DNA of 64,000 nt from Rhodobacter sp. 24-YEA-8. GTDB lineage: Bacteria > Pseudomonadota > Alphaproteobacteria > Rhodobacterales > Rhodobacteraceae. Each line of letters begins with the position of its first letter. The first letter of the stretch is position 1. The position numbers and the translations under genes were made by a program. The DNA lies in the NCBI RefSeq assembly GCF_900105075.1, contig NZ_FNSK01000004.1, forward strand, positions 62,001 through 126,000, read 5' to 3'. Shown here one piece after another: positions 24,343 through 34,133 of this stretch. Below the pieces are notes generated by a model. It saw nothing but the letters and a program-made list of their open reading frames with translations. It made no database searches and was not told where the DNA came from.

Positions 24343-27300
24343 ATGAGCCAGACCCGTGACGCCTTTTTGCCGCCGCCCGCCGGAAAGCTGATGCCGCCTC
24401 CCGAGCCGGGCGAACCTGTATTCCAGGACCGCAGCGGATCGCGTCATCGCAGCTGGCGCCGGATCTTCCGCTTCGGATTGCTGGCACTGTTGCTCTGGCT
24501 GGCGACGCTGTTTGTCCTCGCCCTGCAGCCCGGATCCGAGCACAGCCCGGAGCAGATGCGCGCGCAAGGCGAGACCGCTCCCCGTCTCGCCGGGGCGGCG
24601 CGGGGGGGTCCACATCCGGAACTGCAAACCGTCCAGGCGCTGGCAGATGCGACCGCTGATCCAGACCCGCAAACCGGCCAGCGCGGACGATGCCGTCCGG
24701 CGCAGCCGATTTTTGGCGCCGCAATGGCCTCAGCCACAGAGACGCAGCACAGTGCCAGGCGGATCTATGCGATCCTGCCGATGTATCTCGACAATGCCTT
24801 TCTGCCGCTTGAAAGGCATTGCGGACTGATCGATGCCATCCTGCCGGAGTGGTTTGAGATTGATGCCGATGCGCTGCGGGTGGAGGCAGCCAGCCTCGAT
24901 ACGGAATTGACGGAAACGGTCGCCTCGATACGGGCGGCCCGGGGAAAAGAGCTGACATTCCTGCCGGTTTTCAGCGCGGGCGGCACGCTGGAGCCGCGGG
25001 CATTTCTGGATCGGATTACAAAGGCCGAGGCCCGCCCTGGTCTGGTTCAGGCGATGCTCACCAGCGCCGCCGGGAACGGCGCCGATGGGCTTTGTCTGCG
25101 GCTGCGGGGTGTCAGCGGCGCAGAGCTGAAAGCTGCGCTGCCTTTTCTGCACGAATTTTCAGACGCCGCCCACGCCGCCGGAATGACCCGTTGCCTCATC
25201 ACGGATGCAGGCTCGCGGCAATGGGCCGAAAAGACCGTCACCGCCCTGTTCGATACCGTCGTTGTCACTCTGTTCCACGAGCCCTGGATGGGGTCTGTTC
25301 CGGCGCCGCTCGCGCCACAGGACTGGTTCCGCAGCGAGGCCCGGGAAATGCGCAGCCTTGTCGGGCAGAAAAAGCTGGTGATCGCGCTTGGCGGCCATGC
25401 CGAGGACTGGGTGTCCGGGAGGGCCGGGCCAGAGCGGCTGAGCCTCGCCGAGGCGATGCACCGCATTGCCGGGGCCGGGGCTGAGATCCGCTTTTCTCCG
25501 ACCGCGCTGAACAGCTATGCCGAATTTGCCGACGCCTCAGGAGCCCGGCATCAGATCTGGATGCTGGACGCGGCCTCGGCCTATAACGCGGTCAAGACGC
25601 TGGATGATCTGGGCATTGCCGGCATCGGCCTGGCCAGCCCCGGCGACGAAGAACCGGCCTTCTGGGACGCGCTCGCGCGCTGGCCGGCGGCGACGGTCGG
25701 AGATGACTATTTGCGCCCGACATTTCCGGATCGCGTCATCTATACCGGGACCGGCTCTTTCTACAGCTTCGGGCAGCCGCCGCGAACAGGGTTGCGCAAG
25801 GTGCAGCTGGAAGAAAGCAGCGGCATGATCGTCGGCCAGGACTATCTGGTGACGCCGGAGCCGGTGACGATGGGGCGCTTCGGCACATCATCGGGGCCGC
25901 AGATCGCGCTGACCTTTGATGACGGGCCTGACCAGGTTGCCACCACGAAGATTCTTGACGTGCTGCGGCGCCATGATGCGCCGGCGACCTTTTTCGTGGT
26001 CGGGCAATCCGCCATGGTGGCGCCTGGCCTGCTGACGCGGGCCATCGCCGAGGGACATATCATCGGCTCACACACCTTCCGCCATCCTCATATGGATGCG
26101 ATTGGACCTTTGCGCGCCCGCACCGAGATCCGCTCGAACCGGATGGTGATCGAGGGGCTGACCGGGGCCACGCCCTTGCTTTACCGCCCGCCCTATGTGC
26201 GCGGTCCGGGGCCGCTGGATCTCTCAGAAGCCCAGGTGTTCGGGATGATCGGCGAGGAAGGCCATATAGTGGTCGGCAGCGATATTGTGCCCCCCGACTG
26301 GGCCGGTCTTGGCGCCGAAGAGATCGTGGCCGAGGTGCTGAGCGACCTGGAAACCACCGGTGGCAATGTGATTGTGCTGCATGACGGGCGCAGCCAGGGC
26401 ATGCATACCACCGCCGCCGTCGATCTGCTGATCCCGGCGCTGCGCGAAAGGGGCTATCAGATCGTGCCGGTCCCCGCGCTGCTGGGGCTGGATACGGCCG
26501 CGATGATGCCCGAAGCGCCCTGGGCCACCACCCCGGTCAAGACAGCGTCAATCAGGTTGATCGGCGGGCTGATGCAATTCGCCGTCCTGGCGCTCTGGCT
26601 CTGCCTTTGCATCAGTTTCCTGCGCAATCTGCTATATTTCTTGCTGGCCTGGCGCCGCATCGCCAGCTACCCCAGCGATTTTGCGCCCCCTCCGCCGGTT
26701 ACCGTCATCGTCCCCGCCTATAATGAAGAAGCGGTGATTGTCGCGACGCTGCGTTCGGTGCTGGCAAGCGATTATCCCCGGCTGCACTGCATCGTGGTGG
26801 ATGACGGGTCATCGGACCGGACCGCAGCGGTGCTGCAGGCCGCCTTTGGCACCAGGCCGGATGTCACGCTGATCACCCAGCCGAACCAGGGCAAATGGAG
26901 CGCGCTGAACCGCGGCTTTGCGCTTTCTGAAACGCCGGTCACTATTTGCCTTGATGCCGATACGCGAATTGATCCCGGGGCGATCAGGGCATTGGTAAAG
27001 CCCTTTTCCGACCCCCAGGTCGGGGCGGTGGCCGGGACCGTTACGGTGGGCAATCGTCGCGGTCTGCTGACCCGGTTCCAGAATATCGAATATATCGTCT
27101 CGCAGCAGATCACCCGCCGGGCACAGGAACATCTGGATGCCATCATGGTGGTGCCGGGCGCACTCGGGGCCTGGCGTACCGACATCGTGCGAAATGCCGG
27201 GGGCTTTTCCGGGGAGACACTTGCCGAGGATACCGATCTGACCATCCTTTTACGACGGGGCGGCTATCGTGTCGCCTATTCCGAAGAGGCCCGTGCCGCG

Positions 27301-27813
27301 ACCGAGGCCCCCGCCGATATCGCATCGCTGATGAAACAGCGGCTGCGCTGGACGCTGGGCAATCTGCAGGCCATCTGGAGACACCGCCGCGCGGGGGCAG
27401 ACCTTGGCCCGCGCAGATCGTCTTCGATGCTGGATATGCTGCTGTTCGGCTTCGTGGTGCCGGTTCTGGCGCCGATCGCCGACCTCACCCTCGTGGCCTT
27501 TGCCGCCAGCGTCTTTGCAGACTGGTCGGCGGGCAACCCGGTGCAGATCCCGGTCGGGATGGGTCTGGCACTGCTGCTTTTTCTGATGGTTCAGCTGATG
27601 GATTTTCTCGCGGCGGTCATCGCGCTGCGCTGTGACAGGCGCAGCCCGCTCCGGCTGGCCCTGCTGGTGCCACTGATGAACCTGCTCTATCGCCCGCTGC
27701 TCTGTATCACGGTCTATCGCGCGCTCTGGGCCGCGCTGACCGGCAGGCTCAGCCAGTGGAACAAGCTGCGCCGACGCGGACTTGAGAGCCAGGCAGGGGT
27801 GCAGGCACCATGA
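24343..27813 (+). CDS. Trifunctional-looking envelope polysaccharide protein: GH18-like, NodB deacetylase, GT2 synthase
   Basis: A 1156-residue membrane protein. An N-terminal membrane anchor lies at about 44-66. A GH18-like TIM barrel follows at about 130-460. A NodB polysaccharide deacetylase is at about 515-700, with TFDDGPD, HTFRHPH, RPPYVRG and VLHDG all intact. A membrane segment lies at about 741-772, and a processive GT2 at about 785-1030 with PAYNEE, DDGSSD, DADTRID, AEDTD and QRLRW. Terminal membrane helices follow. The GH18 catalytic DxxDxDxE is not present (DGLCLRLRG), so that domain is probably a binding module. It probably makes and deacetylates an N-acetylated glycan. Confidence 0.88.
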   Translation: MSQTRDAFLPPPAGKLMPPPEPGEPVFQDRSGSRHRSWRRIFRFGLLALLLWLATLFVLALQPGSEHSPEQMRAQGETAPRLAGAARGGPHPELQTVQALADATADPDPQTGQRGRCRPAQPIFGAAMASATETQHSARRIYAILPMYLDNAFLPLERHCGLIDAILPEWFEIDADALRVEAASLDTELTETVASIRAARGKELTFLPVFSAGGTLEPRAFLDRITKAEARPGLVQAMLTSAAGNGADGLCLRLRGVSGAELKAALPFLHEFSDAAHAAGMTRCLITDAGSRQWAEKTVTALFDTVVVTLFHEPWMGSVPAPLAPQDWFRSEAREMRSLVGQKKLVIALGGHAEDWVSGRAGPERLSLAEAMHRIAGAGAEIRFSPTALNSYAEFADASGARHQIWMLDAASAYNAVKTLDDLGIAGIGLASPGDEEPAFWDALARWPAATVGDDYLRPTFPDRVIYTGTGSFYSFGQPPRTGLRKVQLEESSGMIVGQDYLVTPEPVTMGRFGTSSGPQIALTFDDGPDQVATTKILDVLRRHDAPATFFVVGQSAMVAPGLLTRAIAEGHIIGSHTFRHPHMDAIGPLRARTEIRSNRMVIEGLTGATPLLYRPPYVRGPGPLDLSEAQVFGMIGEEGHIVVGSDIVPPDWAGLGAEEIVAEVLSDLETTGGNVIVLHDGRSQGMHTTAAVDLLIPALRERGYQIVPVPALLGLDTAAMMPEAPWATTPVKTASIRLIGGLMQFAVLALWLCLCISFLRNLLYFLLAWRRIASYPSDFAPPPPVTVIVPAYNEEAVIVATLRSVLASDYPRLHCIVVDDGSSDRTAAVLQAAFGTRPDVTLITQPNQGKWSALNRGFALSETPVTICLDADTRIDPGAIRALVKPFSDPQVGAVAGTVTVGNRRGLLTRFQNIEYIVSQQITRRAQEHLDAIMVVPGALGAWRTDIVRNAGGFSGETLAEDTDLTILLRRGGYRVAYSEEARAATEAPADIASLMKQRLRWTLGNLQAIWRHRRAGADLGPRRSSSMLDMLLFGFVVPVLAPIADLTLVAFAASVFADWSAGNPVQIPVGMGLALLLFLMVQLMDFLAAVIALRCDRRSPLRLALLVPLMNLLYRPLLCITVYRALWAALTGRLSQWNKLRRRGLESQAGVQAP

Positions 27814-30359
27814 AACGCCGCAGAATGCTCGGGCTTCTGGCTGCTTCCGCGCTGCCCTTGCCGGCGGCCGCCCAGAAAACCGCCTCTGCCGATCCACGAC
27901 GGCTGCTGGTCTCGATCCGCGACATCGGCCACAGAACCGATCCGGCGGGGCTTTCGGCCGTGCTCGATCTGCTGACCGCCGCCATGATCCCGGTCAATCT
28001 GGTGCCTGCTGCGGGTGAGGAGGGCATGGATCCGCAGGCCAATGGCGAAATCTTTACTCTTGTCAGCAACTATACCAGACGCTTCCCTGGCCTGATTGGG
28101 CTGGCAGCGCGCTGCGGTCGTCCTGGGGATCTGCCGCCCTATGATATCGCGCGCCAGGGCTTTATGGCCCGGCAGGCGCTGCATCGGCTCATGCCGGAAG
28201 CGCCGCCGTTTTGCACGGTGCTGGCCTGCTCCGGGCCTATTGCGGAAGGTGATACAGCGGTGCTTGCCGGCGCGGGGTTTCGCACCCTGCTGGTCCTGCC
28301 CGCGGTGGCAGCACCCGTGCGCGTGACCGGGAGCCCGCAAGATGTTCTGGTTGTCACCGGTGGCGAGCCCCTTGGCTTCCCGGATGCGGGCACCGTATTC
28401 GCCCGCCGCCATCTCGGGCAGTATCGCCATCTGGTTTTCAGCGCCCCTGAGGCTGGGACTGCGACTCCTGCGGCCATCGTCGCAGGGCTGAGCGCCTTCT
28501 CGCATCAGCTGCGCGAGGAGACGACATCAGCCCGGCGCGTCAGCCTGTTGGCCAGCGAGGTGGCACTGCGCAACCATGCGGGCTTTCGGCGGCGGCTGGC
28601 TCTGCATCTGTTTGAGCCCGATCCCCGGCTGGAAGAAGATGCCGCTGCGCTGGAGGTCTTTGCCCGGATGCTGACCAGGGCAGAGATCCCGTATAGCAAA
28701 GGCCCCGATCTGCCCCTGTCCGACACGGCAGAAAGACCGACAGGCCTGTGCTGGATGGAGTTGACAAATCCTGGCCTTCGCCACCCTTCGCCATCCCATC
28801 TTTCCCGGCTCGATCAGAACGGCGCTGGCGAGGCGTCAGGCTGGCGGCTGCAGGCAGGAGCTGGCGCCGGCATCCCTGTCGGACTGGCATCGGCAAGGGC
28901 CGACAGCTTCGGGCTGAACGCCCAGGCCATGCAGATGCTGCCAGTCCTTTTGTCCGTCCGGACCGAAAGTGAGAGTGCAGAAGCGCTTGCAACAGATTTC
29001 CCGCTGTCCTGCGAGGGCGTGATCACTGTCAGCCCGGCGGCAATTCGCAGCGATTATGCCCGCGCGGCGCTCCTGCGCATGATCACGAAATTGCGGGTGC
29101 TGCCGGGGAACCATCTGACCACCCTGCCCGCGCTGGCGGCAGATCTGCTGCCGCGTGACCCGTTTCTGCCTGCGGTTCTGCGCGCCCGCGGCCTTCGCCT
29201 GAGCGCTGGCACAGAAGCAGGGCGGCCAGACCCGTCGCGCTATGGTGACGCACACGATCTGATGGAGGATGCCCGGGCGGCGTGGTCCTATTTCAGCGGC
29301 CTCACCAACCGGACCACCGGCCTCTGCCCGGCAACGGTACAGACCGGGGGCGGCGCAGGCTCAGTCCAGGACCGGCTGACGATGTGGGAGGCCGGCAGCC
29401 ACATCAATGCGCTGATGGCGGCGGCAGATCTGGGACTGATCGCGGCCGAGGAGTTTTCGGCGCGTTGCAAGCGCCTGTTGAAGACACTCTCGCGGGCCGC
29501 AAACGGGCCGCTCAGGCTGCCGCCCGAGACGATCAGCTCGTCGACCGGCAAGGGCTCGTCGCGGTTCAACGCCTTCGACACCGGGCGGCTTTTACTGGCG
29601 CTGGACCGGTTGCGCCGGTACCGGCTGGCGCCGCCGGATGTCGCCGCACTGGTCGCCTCCTGGGATTTCTCCAGCATCCTCAGGCAGCGCCACCTGCATT
29701 CGTGGCGCGATGGTGCTTTTGTCGATGAATATCGCTCGAATTATTCCGATTATGTCGCGGTCGGTTTCCGTCGATGGGCCTATGACGTGGCCTCGCCCTT
29801 TGACAGCCTGCGTCTGCAGGACAATGCGGACCAGCAGATTGCATTGCTGCGTCTGGTCGAGCAGTTCGGCCCGCTCGGGATCGAACCCACTTTCCTGCAT
29901 CTGCTCGAAATCGGGCCCGAGCGTTGTGCGCTGACGCTCGCCGATTGCCTGAGCGCGCTTTTGCGCGATGCAGCGGCAGATTATGGCCATCCGGTTGCGC
30001 CCTCAGAATCGCCCGTGAACCAGGTGCCCTGGTTCACCTATCAGGGCTTCCGGCTGCGCACGGATCCTGAGCCCTGGATGGTCACTGCGGGCTTCGCCGA
30101 TACGACTGTCTATGACAGCGGCTTTCTGGCCAGGCTGCGCGCGACCAGTTCAAAGGCTGCCTATCTGCTGCATGCGGTGCGGCCCGACACTGACAGCGCA
30201 AAGCTGACTGCGCAGGTGCGGCAGAAGGCCAGGCGCGCGGGTGGCTTCGATTCTGCTATTTTCGTAGCAGACGGACAATCGACGGAGGGCTATACAGATC
30301 TGAACACAAATGCTGTCATCCTGACAGCGATTTGCCGAATGTTCGCTGACCAATCTTAG
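27810..30359 (+). CDS. Exported DUF3131-domain protein with deacetylase-like N-terminal region
   Basis: An 849-residue protein starting in an ATGA overlap with the synthase. A short signal peptide with an Arg-rich start (MKRRRMLGLLAASALPLPAAAQ) may use Tat or Sec. Residues about 30-460 resemble a degenerate polysaccharide deacetylase barrel. DUF3131, a glucoamylase-like alpha/alpha fold, spans about 485-845 (AWSYFSGLTNRTTGLCP, TMWEAGSHINALMAAADLG). It probably processes or trims the glycan in the periplasm. Reaction unknown. Confidence 0.75.
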   Translation: MKRRRMLGLLAASALPLPAAAQKTASADPRRLLVSIRDIGHRTDPAGLSAVLDLLTAAMIPVNLVPAAGEEGMDPQANGEIFTLVSNYTRRFPGLIGLAARCGRPGDLPPYDIARQGFMARQALHRLMPEAPPFCTVLACSGPIAEGDTAVLAGAGFRTLLVLPAVAAPVRVTGSPQDVLVVTGGEPLGFPDAGTVFARRHLGQYRHLVFSAPEAGTATPAAIVAGLSAFSHQLREETTSARRVSLLASEVALRNHAGFRRRLALHLFEPDPRLEEDAAALEVFARMLTRAEIPYSKGPDLPLSDTAERPTGLCWMELTNPGLRHPSPSHLSRLDQNGAGEASGWRLQAGAGAGIPVGLASARADSFGLNAQAMQMLPVLLSVRTESESAEALATDFPLSCEGVITVSPAAIRSDYARAALLRMITKLRVLPGNHLTTLPALAADLLPRDPFLPAVLRARGLRLSAGTEAGRPDPSRYGDAHDLMEDARAAWSYFSGLTNRTTGLCPATVQTGGGAGSVQDRLTMWEAGSHINALMAAADLGLIAAEEFSARCKRLLKTLSRAANGPLRLPPETISSSTGKGSSRFNAFDTGRLLLALDRLRRYRLAPPDVAALVASWDFSSILRQRHLHSWRDGAFVDEYRSNYSDYVAVGFRRWAYDVASPFDSLRLQDNADQQIALLRLVEQFGPLGIEPTFLHLLEIGPERCALTLADCLSALLRDAAADYGHPVAPSESPVNQVPWFTYQGFRLRTDPEPWMVTAGFADTTVYDSGFLARLRATSSKAAYLLHAVRPDTDSAKLTAQVRQKARRAGGFDSAIFVADGQSTEGYTDLNTNAVILTAICRMFADQS

Positions 30360-30714
30360 GTCAGGATGGCGCTGTTGATGTGACCATGATCGGCATCGAT
30401 GGAACAGTTTAGCATGATCTGCGATCCCCGATGACCACTCGCGCTCCTGCGTCGGGCGGGGGATTTCACCGACATGCTCCATATCGCTCAGGCCGCGTCA
30501 GGTTCGATTTCTGCGCCGTGAGATGCTTCTGTCGGAGGCTCAGCCTGGCAAAGCCCGGCACCGGCCCGTCAGGGCGGGACGACGTGAGGCGGTTCGTCAC
30601 CCTCCCGGTCGTTTGTCGAAGTGGCTCCCCGGGTGGATTGCCTTTCCCCGCCATTAACATTTAATAGTTGAGTAGAAATAGCCAATAACACGCTTAACAG
30701 GATTTTGCCGGATC
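30360..30714. other. 355-bp intergenic region
   Basis: No gene supported. The right end (30655-30700) is AT-rich and probably holds the promoter for the following signalling operon. A short stretch near 30370-30410 translates to a MIGIDGTV-like piece that recalls IS5-type transposases but stops at once; it is too short to call. Confidence 0.55.
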
Positions 30715-31248
30715 ATGAGGGCATGGCTTAAGATCAGAGACTTCCGGTCCGGCGGTGAGCTTTCAGACCAGCGTGCCGTGTCACCGGGTGGCGCCCCGGA
30801 TACAGCTGAGCCCGGAGATCTGCAACTTCACCCCGATGACGGATCCGCAAGCGGAGGTCTGGCCGCGCTGATCCCTGCCGGGCTGCTGCTGTTTGCGGGG
30901 CTCGGTGGTCTCGCATTTGCGAGCCTGCTTGCGGATGGAGTCGAGGGACAATTCGTGGTCGTCAGCCCGCCCTGGCAGGCAGCCGTTCATCTGGTCACCC
31001 GCGCTGACGGAGCACTGCTGGCCGGAGGGGGGTTCAGCAATGTGATCGTTGCGGCTTCCGACCGGCCGGGCTTTGCCGATGACCTGCGCGCAGCCGGTGC
31101 ATGGCTGGTCTTTCCCGCGCCACGCGCCCTTGGCTGCGGCACGCCGGAACAGACCAGCATGCAGGCAGGCCGGGCCAGTGCAGGGCCTGCATTCCAGAAA
31201 ACCATTCAAGATCAGACCAACAGGCAGGATTCCTCTGATGCAGTATGA
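30715..31248 (+). CDS. Small single-span membrane protein, unknown
   Basis: A 177-residue protein with one hydrophobic segment at about 49-72 (AALIPAGLLLFAGLGGLAFA). The following region may be periplasmic (QFVVVSPPWQAAVHLVTRADGALL ... GAWLVFPAPRALGCG), and the C-terminus is polar. No family recognised. Its stop overlaps the hybrid kinase start by 11 bp, so it is translationally coupled and may be a signal input or regulator of that kinase. Confidence 0.65.
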   Translation: MRAWLKIRDFRSGGELSDQRAVSPGGAPDTAEPGDLQLHPDDGSASGGLAALIPAGLLLFAGLGGLAFASLLADGVEGQFVVVSPPWQAAVHLVTRADGALLAGGGFSNVIVAASDRPGFADDLRAAGAWLVFPAPRALGCGTPEQTSMQAGRASAGPAFQKTIQDQTNRQDSSDAV

Positions 31249-34117
31249 GCTGACATTGCTGCGCGAAAAATTTGGCCGTTTTCTGATCGGCCTGCTCTGG
31301 CTCCATGCGCCACTCCTGGCGGTGGTGGCGGCACTCAACGGGCATAGCTGGCTCTGGGCCGGGCTTGCCGGCGTGGGGATCGCCGGAACCTATCACCTCA
31401 GCTATGCCCGCAACGGCATCGCGCTGAGCACCCGCTATATCTCATCTGTGGCGCTGATGGCGGAGCCGGCATTGCTGGTCTTTCTGCTGCGCGGTCATGC
31501 CTGGCAGATGGATATGCATATGTATTTCTTTGCCATGCTGGCGCTGACCATCGCCTGGTTCGATGCGCGCCCGATCCTGATGGCGGCGGTCGCGGTCGCC
31601 CTGCATCACCTGGTGCTGGTCTATCTGCTGCCCTACGCGGTCTTCCCTGCCAATGCCGATCTGGCGCGGGTGCTGCTGCATGCGGCGATCGTGGCCTTCC
31701 AGACTATTGTCCTGGTCTGGCTGGCGCGGATGATCAGCGCCGCATTCGAGCGGATCCGCGACATGAACCAGGAAATTCTGACCGCCAATGCCGAACTGAA
31801 GCAGCGCACGACCGAGGCGGAAAAGGCCAATCAGGCCAAATCGATGTTCGTTGCCAATATGAGCCATGAGATCCGCACGCCACTGAATGCGGTGCTGGGC
31901 TTTTGCCATCTGATGCAGCGCACCGAGATGAATGCCCGCCAGCTGGATTATGTGCAAAAGATCAGTGATGCCGGCACCACGCTCCTGCGGCTGATCAATG
32001 ACATTCTCGACTTCTCGAAGAACGAGGCGGGCAAGCTTACGCTGGAGGCTGCGCCGTTCAATCCCCATGCCGTGATCGAACAGCAGTTGCAGATGGTGCT
32101 GGTCGACGCCGAAAGCAAAGGCGTTCGCCTTGAGGTGCAGAAAGACCCCGGCATCCCGCGCGAGGTGATGGGCGACGGATTGCGCTTTGGTCAGGTGATC
32201 CTGAACCTGGTCAGCAATGCGGTGAAATTTACCGAACAGGGCTCTGTCACCGTGCGCACCCGCGCCGAGGCGCCTGTCGGGGATGGTGACGATGACCGGG
32301 TGAGCATGCTGGTCGAGATCATCGATACCGGTATCGGCATGTCGCCCGAACAGCAGAAGAACCTTTTCACCTCTTTCACCCAGGCCGATAATACCATGAC
32401 GCGCCGCTTCGGTGGCACGGGGCTTGGGCTTGCGATCAGCCGGCAGATCGTCGGGCTGATGGGCGGCGACATCACTGTGCGAAGCCGGCAATGGGAAGGG
32501 ACAACCTTCAGCTTCACGGTGCATTTCGACCCCGTCTCGGGTATGGTGTCGCAGGATGTGGTCCCCGATTGCGGCCTGCGCGATCTGCGTATCCTCGGCG
32601 TCGACGACAACCCCGCCTCGCGTCAGCTGATCGAAGAGCTGTTCAACCAATGGGGAATGAGGGCCGATGTCGCGGTCTCGGCCAGCGAGGCGATCAGCCG
32701 GCTGCAGGCGGCGGACGGGGCCGGAAAACCCTATGAGCTGGTACTGATCGACTGGAAGATGCCCGGCATGGACGGGCTGGAGGCGGTGCGGGCGATCAGC
32801 CAGGATGCCTATATCCGGGCCAAACCGAAAATGGTGGTCGTCACCGCTTATGGCTCGGACCGGTTCACCAGCGAAATCGATGGCTATGGCCATGCCGGCT
32901 ATCTGACAAAGCCGTTGCAACCCCGCGCTGTGATCACGACGCTCGAGGATCTGTTCCGCAACCGGCTGGCGGGATCGGCGCAGGATCGTGCCCAAAAGGC
33001 AAATCCCCGTATCGATGGCGTACCCCAGGTCGAACCCGCCTTGCGCGGCCAGCGCGTGCTCTTGGTCGAGGATAATGAGATCAACCGCGAAATCGCGATT
33101 GAACTCCTGACCGATGCCGGGTTGCGGGTCGATGCCGTTGAGAACGGCTTGCAGGCGGTGGAACAGGTCGCGCGCCAGGGCGACAGCTATGCGATGGTCC
33201 TGATGGATCTGCAAATGCCGATCATGGACGGAATCGAGGCGACAATCCGCATCCGCAAGGATCGCAGCGCCGCAGAACTGCCGATCGTCGCGATGACGGC
33301 TCATGCCTATGCTGATGAGAAAGACCGCTGCATGGCGGCAGGAATGAATGACCATGTTGCCAAACCGGTCGAGCCGCCGGTGCTGCTGGCAGCGCTGAAC
33401 CGCTGGCTGAAACCGGTGAACCCGGGCCCTGCCCCGGTCAGTGTCACAGTGGTCGCACCGGCGGGGGATGACCTGCCCGACAATCTGCCGCCTTTCGGCA
33501 TTGCCCGCGCACTGGAACGGGTGAATGGCAAACGCCCGCTCCTGCGCCGGCTGATCCTGAGCTTTGCCGACAGCCAGGCCAGTGTGCCCGATGAGCTGGG
33601 CCGTCTGCTGGCCGAGGGGAAATATGATGATGCCCGCCGCACCGCCCATACGCTGAAAGGGCTTGCCGGTTCGCTGGAATTGCCGGATCTGCAACAGGCT
33701 GCCGCCGAGATGGAGCGGGCGCTGAAAGAGGGAACCCCCAGGGAGCACGAGGCCGCCCCCTATATTGCCCGCATCGCGGCATGGCTGGAACCGGCAGTCG
33801 CCGCCGCGCGCGGGCTGAGCGGCACTACCGTCGCAGCGCGAGACGGGGCAGCACCGGTGGCTCCGGCCAGTGCAGCTGAGATTGAGGCACGGCGCGCGAC
33901 GCTCCACGAGCAGCTGATCAAACGCAGCCTGAGCGCCCGCGCCGGTTTTGCGGCCTGGGCCGGAGCGCTTGGCCTGCCCGCCGAAGCCATCGCCGCCCAT
34001 CCGCTGCGCCTCGCGCTGGACAGGCTGGATTATGCCACTGCGCTGCGCGAGCTGGAAATGTCCGGGCAGGACGCCGGATCCGGATCGGAGAAAGCCTCCG
34101 CCGAAGCACAAAGCTGA
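31238..34117 (+). CDS. Membrane hybrid histidine kinase with two receivers and an HPt domain
   Basis: A 959-residue phosphorelay protein. About six membrane helices occupy residues 18-170, with no large periplasmic loop. HisKA has NMSHEIRTPLNAVLG (His near 209) and HATPase_c has NLVSNAVKF and GTGLGLAIS. Two receivers follow, at about 449-560 (Asp in VLIDWKMPG) and about 605-725 (Asp in VLMDLQMPI). An HPt is at about 765-850 (RRTAHTLKGLAGSLEL). A 100-residue tail of unknown role ends the protein. I chose ATG 31238. It is followed by a REC-GGDEF protein, the likely output. Confidence 0.9.
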   Translation: MQYELTLLREKFGRFLIGLLWLHAPLLAVVAALNGHSWLWAGLAGVGIAGTYHLSYARNGIALSTRYISSVALMAEPALLVFLLRGHAWQMDMHMYFFAMLALTIAWFDARPILMAAVAVALHHLVLVYLLPYAVFPANADLARVLLHAAIVAFQTIVLVWLARMISAAFERIRDMNQEILTANAELKQRTTEAEKANQAKSMFVANMSHEIRTPLNAVLGFCHLMQRTEMNARQLDYVQKISDAGTTLLRLINDILDFSKNEAGKLTLEAAPFNPHAVIEQQLQMVLVDAESKGVRLEVQKDPGIPREVMGDGLRFGQVILNLVSNAVKFTEQGSVTVRTRAEAPVGDGDDDRVSMLVEIIDTGIGMSPEQQKNLFTSFTQADNTMTRRFGGTGLGLAISRQIVGLMGGDITVRSRQWEGTTFSFTVHFDPVSGMVSQDVVPDCGLRDLRILGVDDNPASRQLIEELFNQWGMRADVAVSASEAISRLQAADGAGKPYELVLIDWKMPGMDGLEAVRAISQDAYIRAKPKMVVVTAYGSDRFTSEIDGYGHAGYLTKPLQPRAVITTLEDLFRNRLAGSAQDRAQKANPRIDGVPQVEPALRGQRVLLVEDNEINREIAIELLTDAGLRVDAVENGLQAVEQVARQGDSYAMVLMDLQMPIMDGIEATIRIRKDRSAAELPIVAMTAHAYADEKDRCMAAGMNDHVAKPVEPPVLLAALNRWLKPVNPGPAPVSVTVVAPAGDDLPDNLPPFGIARALERVNGKRPLLRRLILSFADSQASVPDELGRLLAEGKYDDARRTAHTLKGLAGSLELPDLQQAAAEMERALKEGTPREHEAAPYIARIAAWLEPAVAAARGLSGTTVAARDGAAPVAPASAAEIEARRATLHEQLIKRSLSARAGFAAWAGALGLPAEAIAAHPLRLALDRLDYATALRELEMSGQDAGSGSEKASAEAQS

Positions 34118-34133
34118 GAATGGGAAGAAAGCC

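Noticed and set aside
30370..30415. Possible IS5-type transposase fragment (MIGIDGTV-like)
   Set aside because: Only about eight residues match before a stop, and no terminal repeats flank it.
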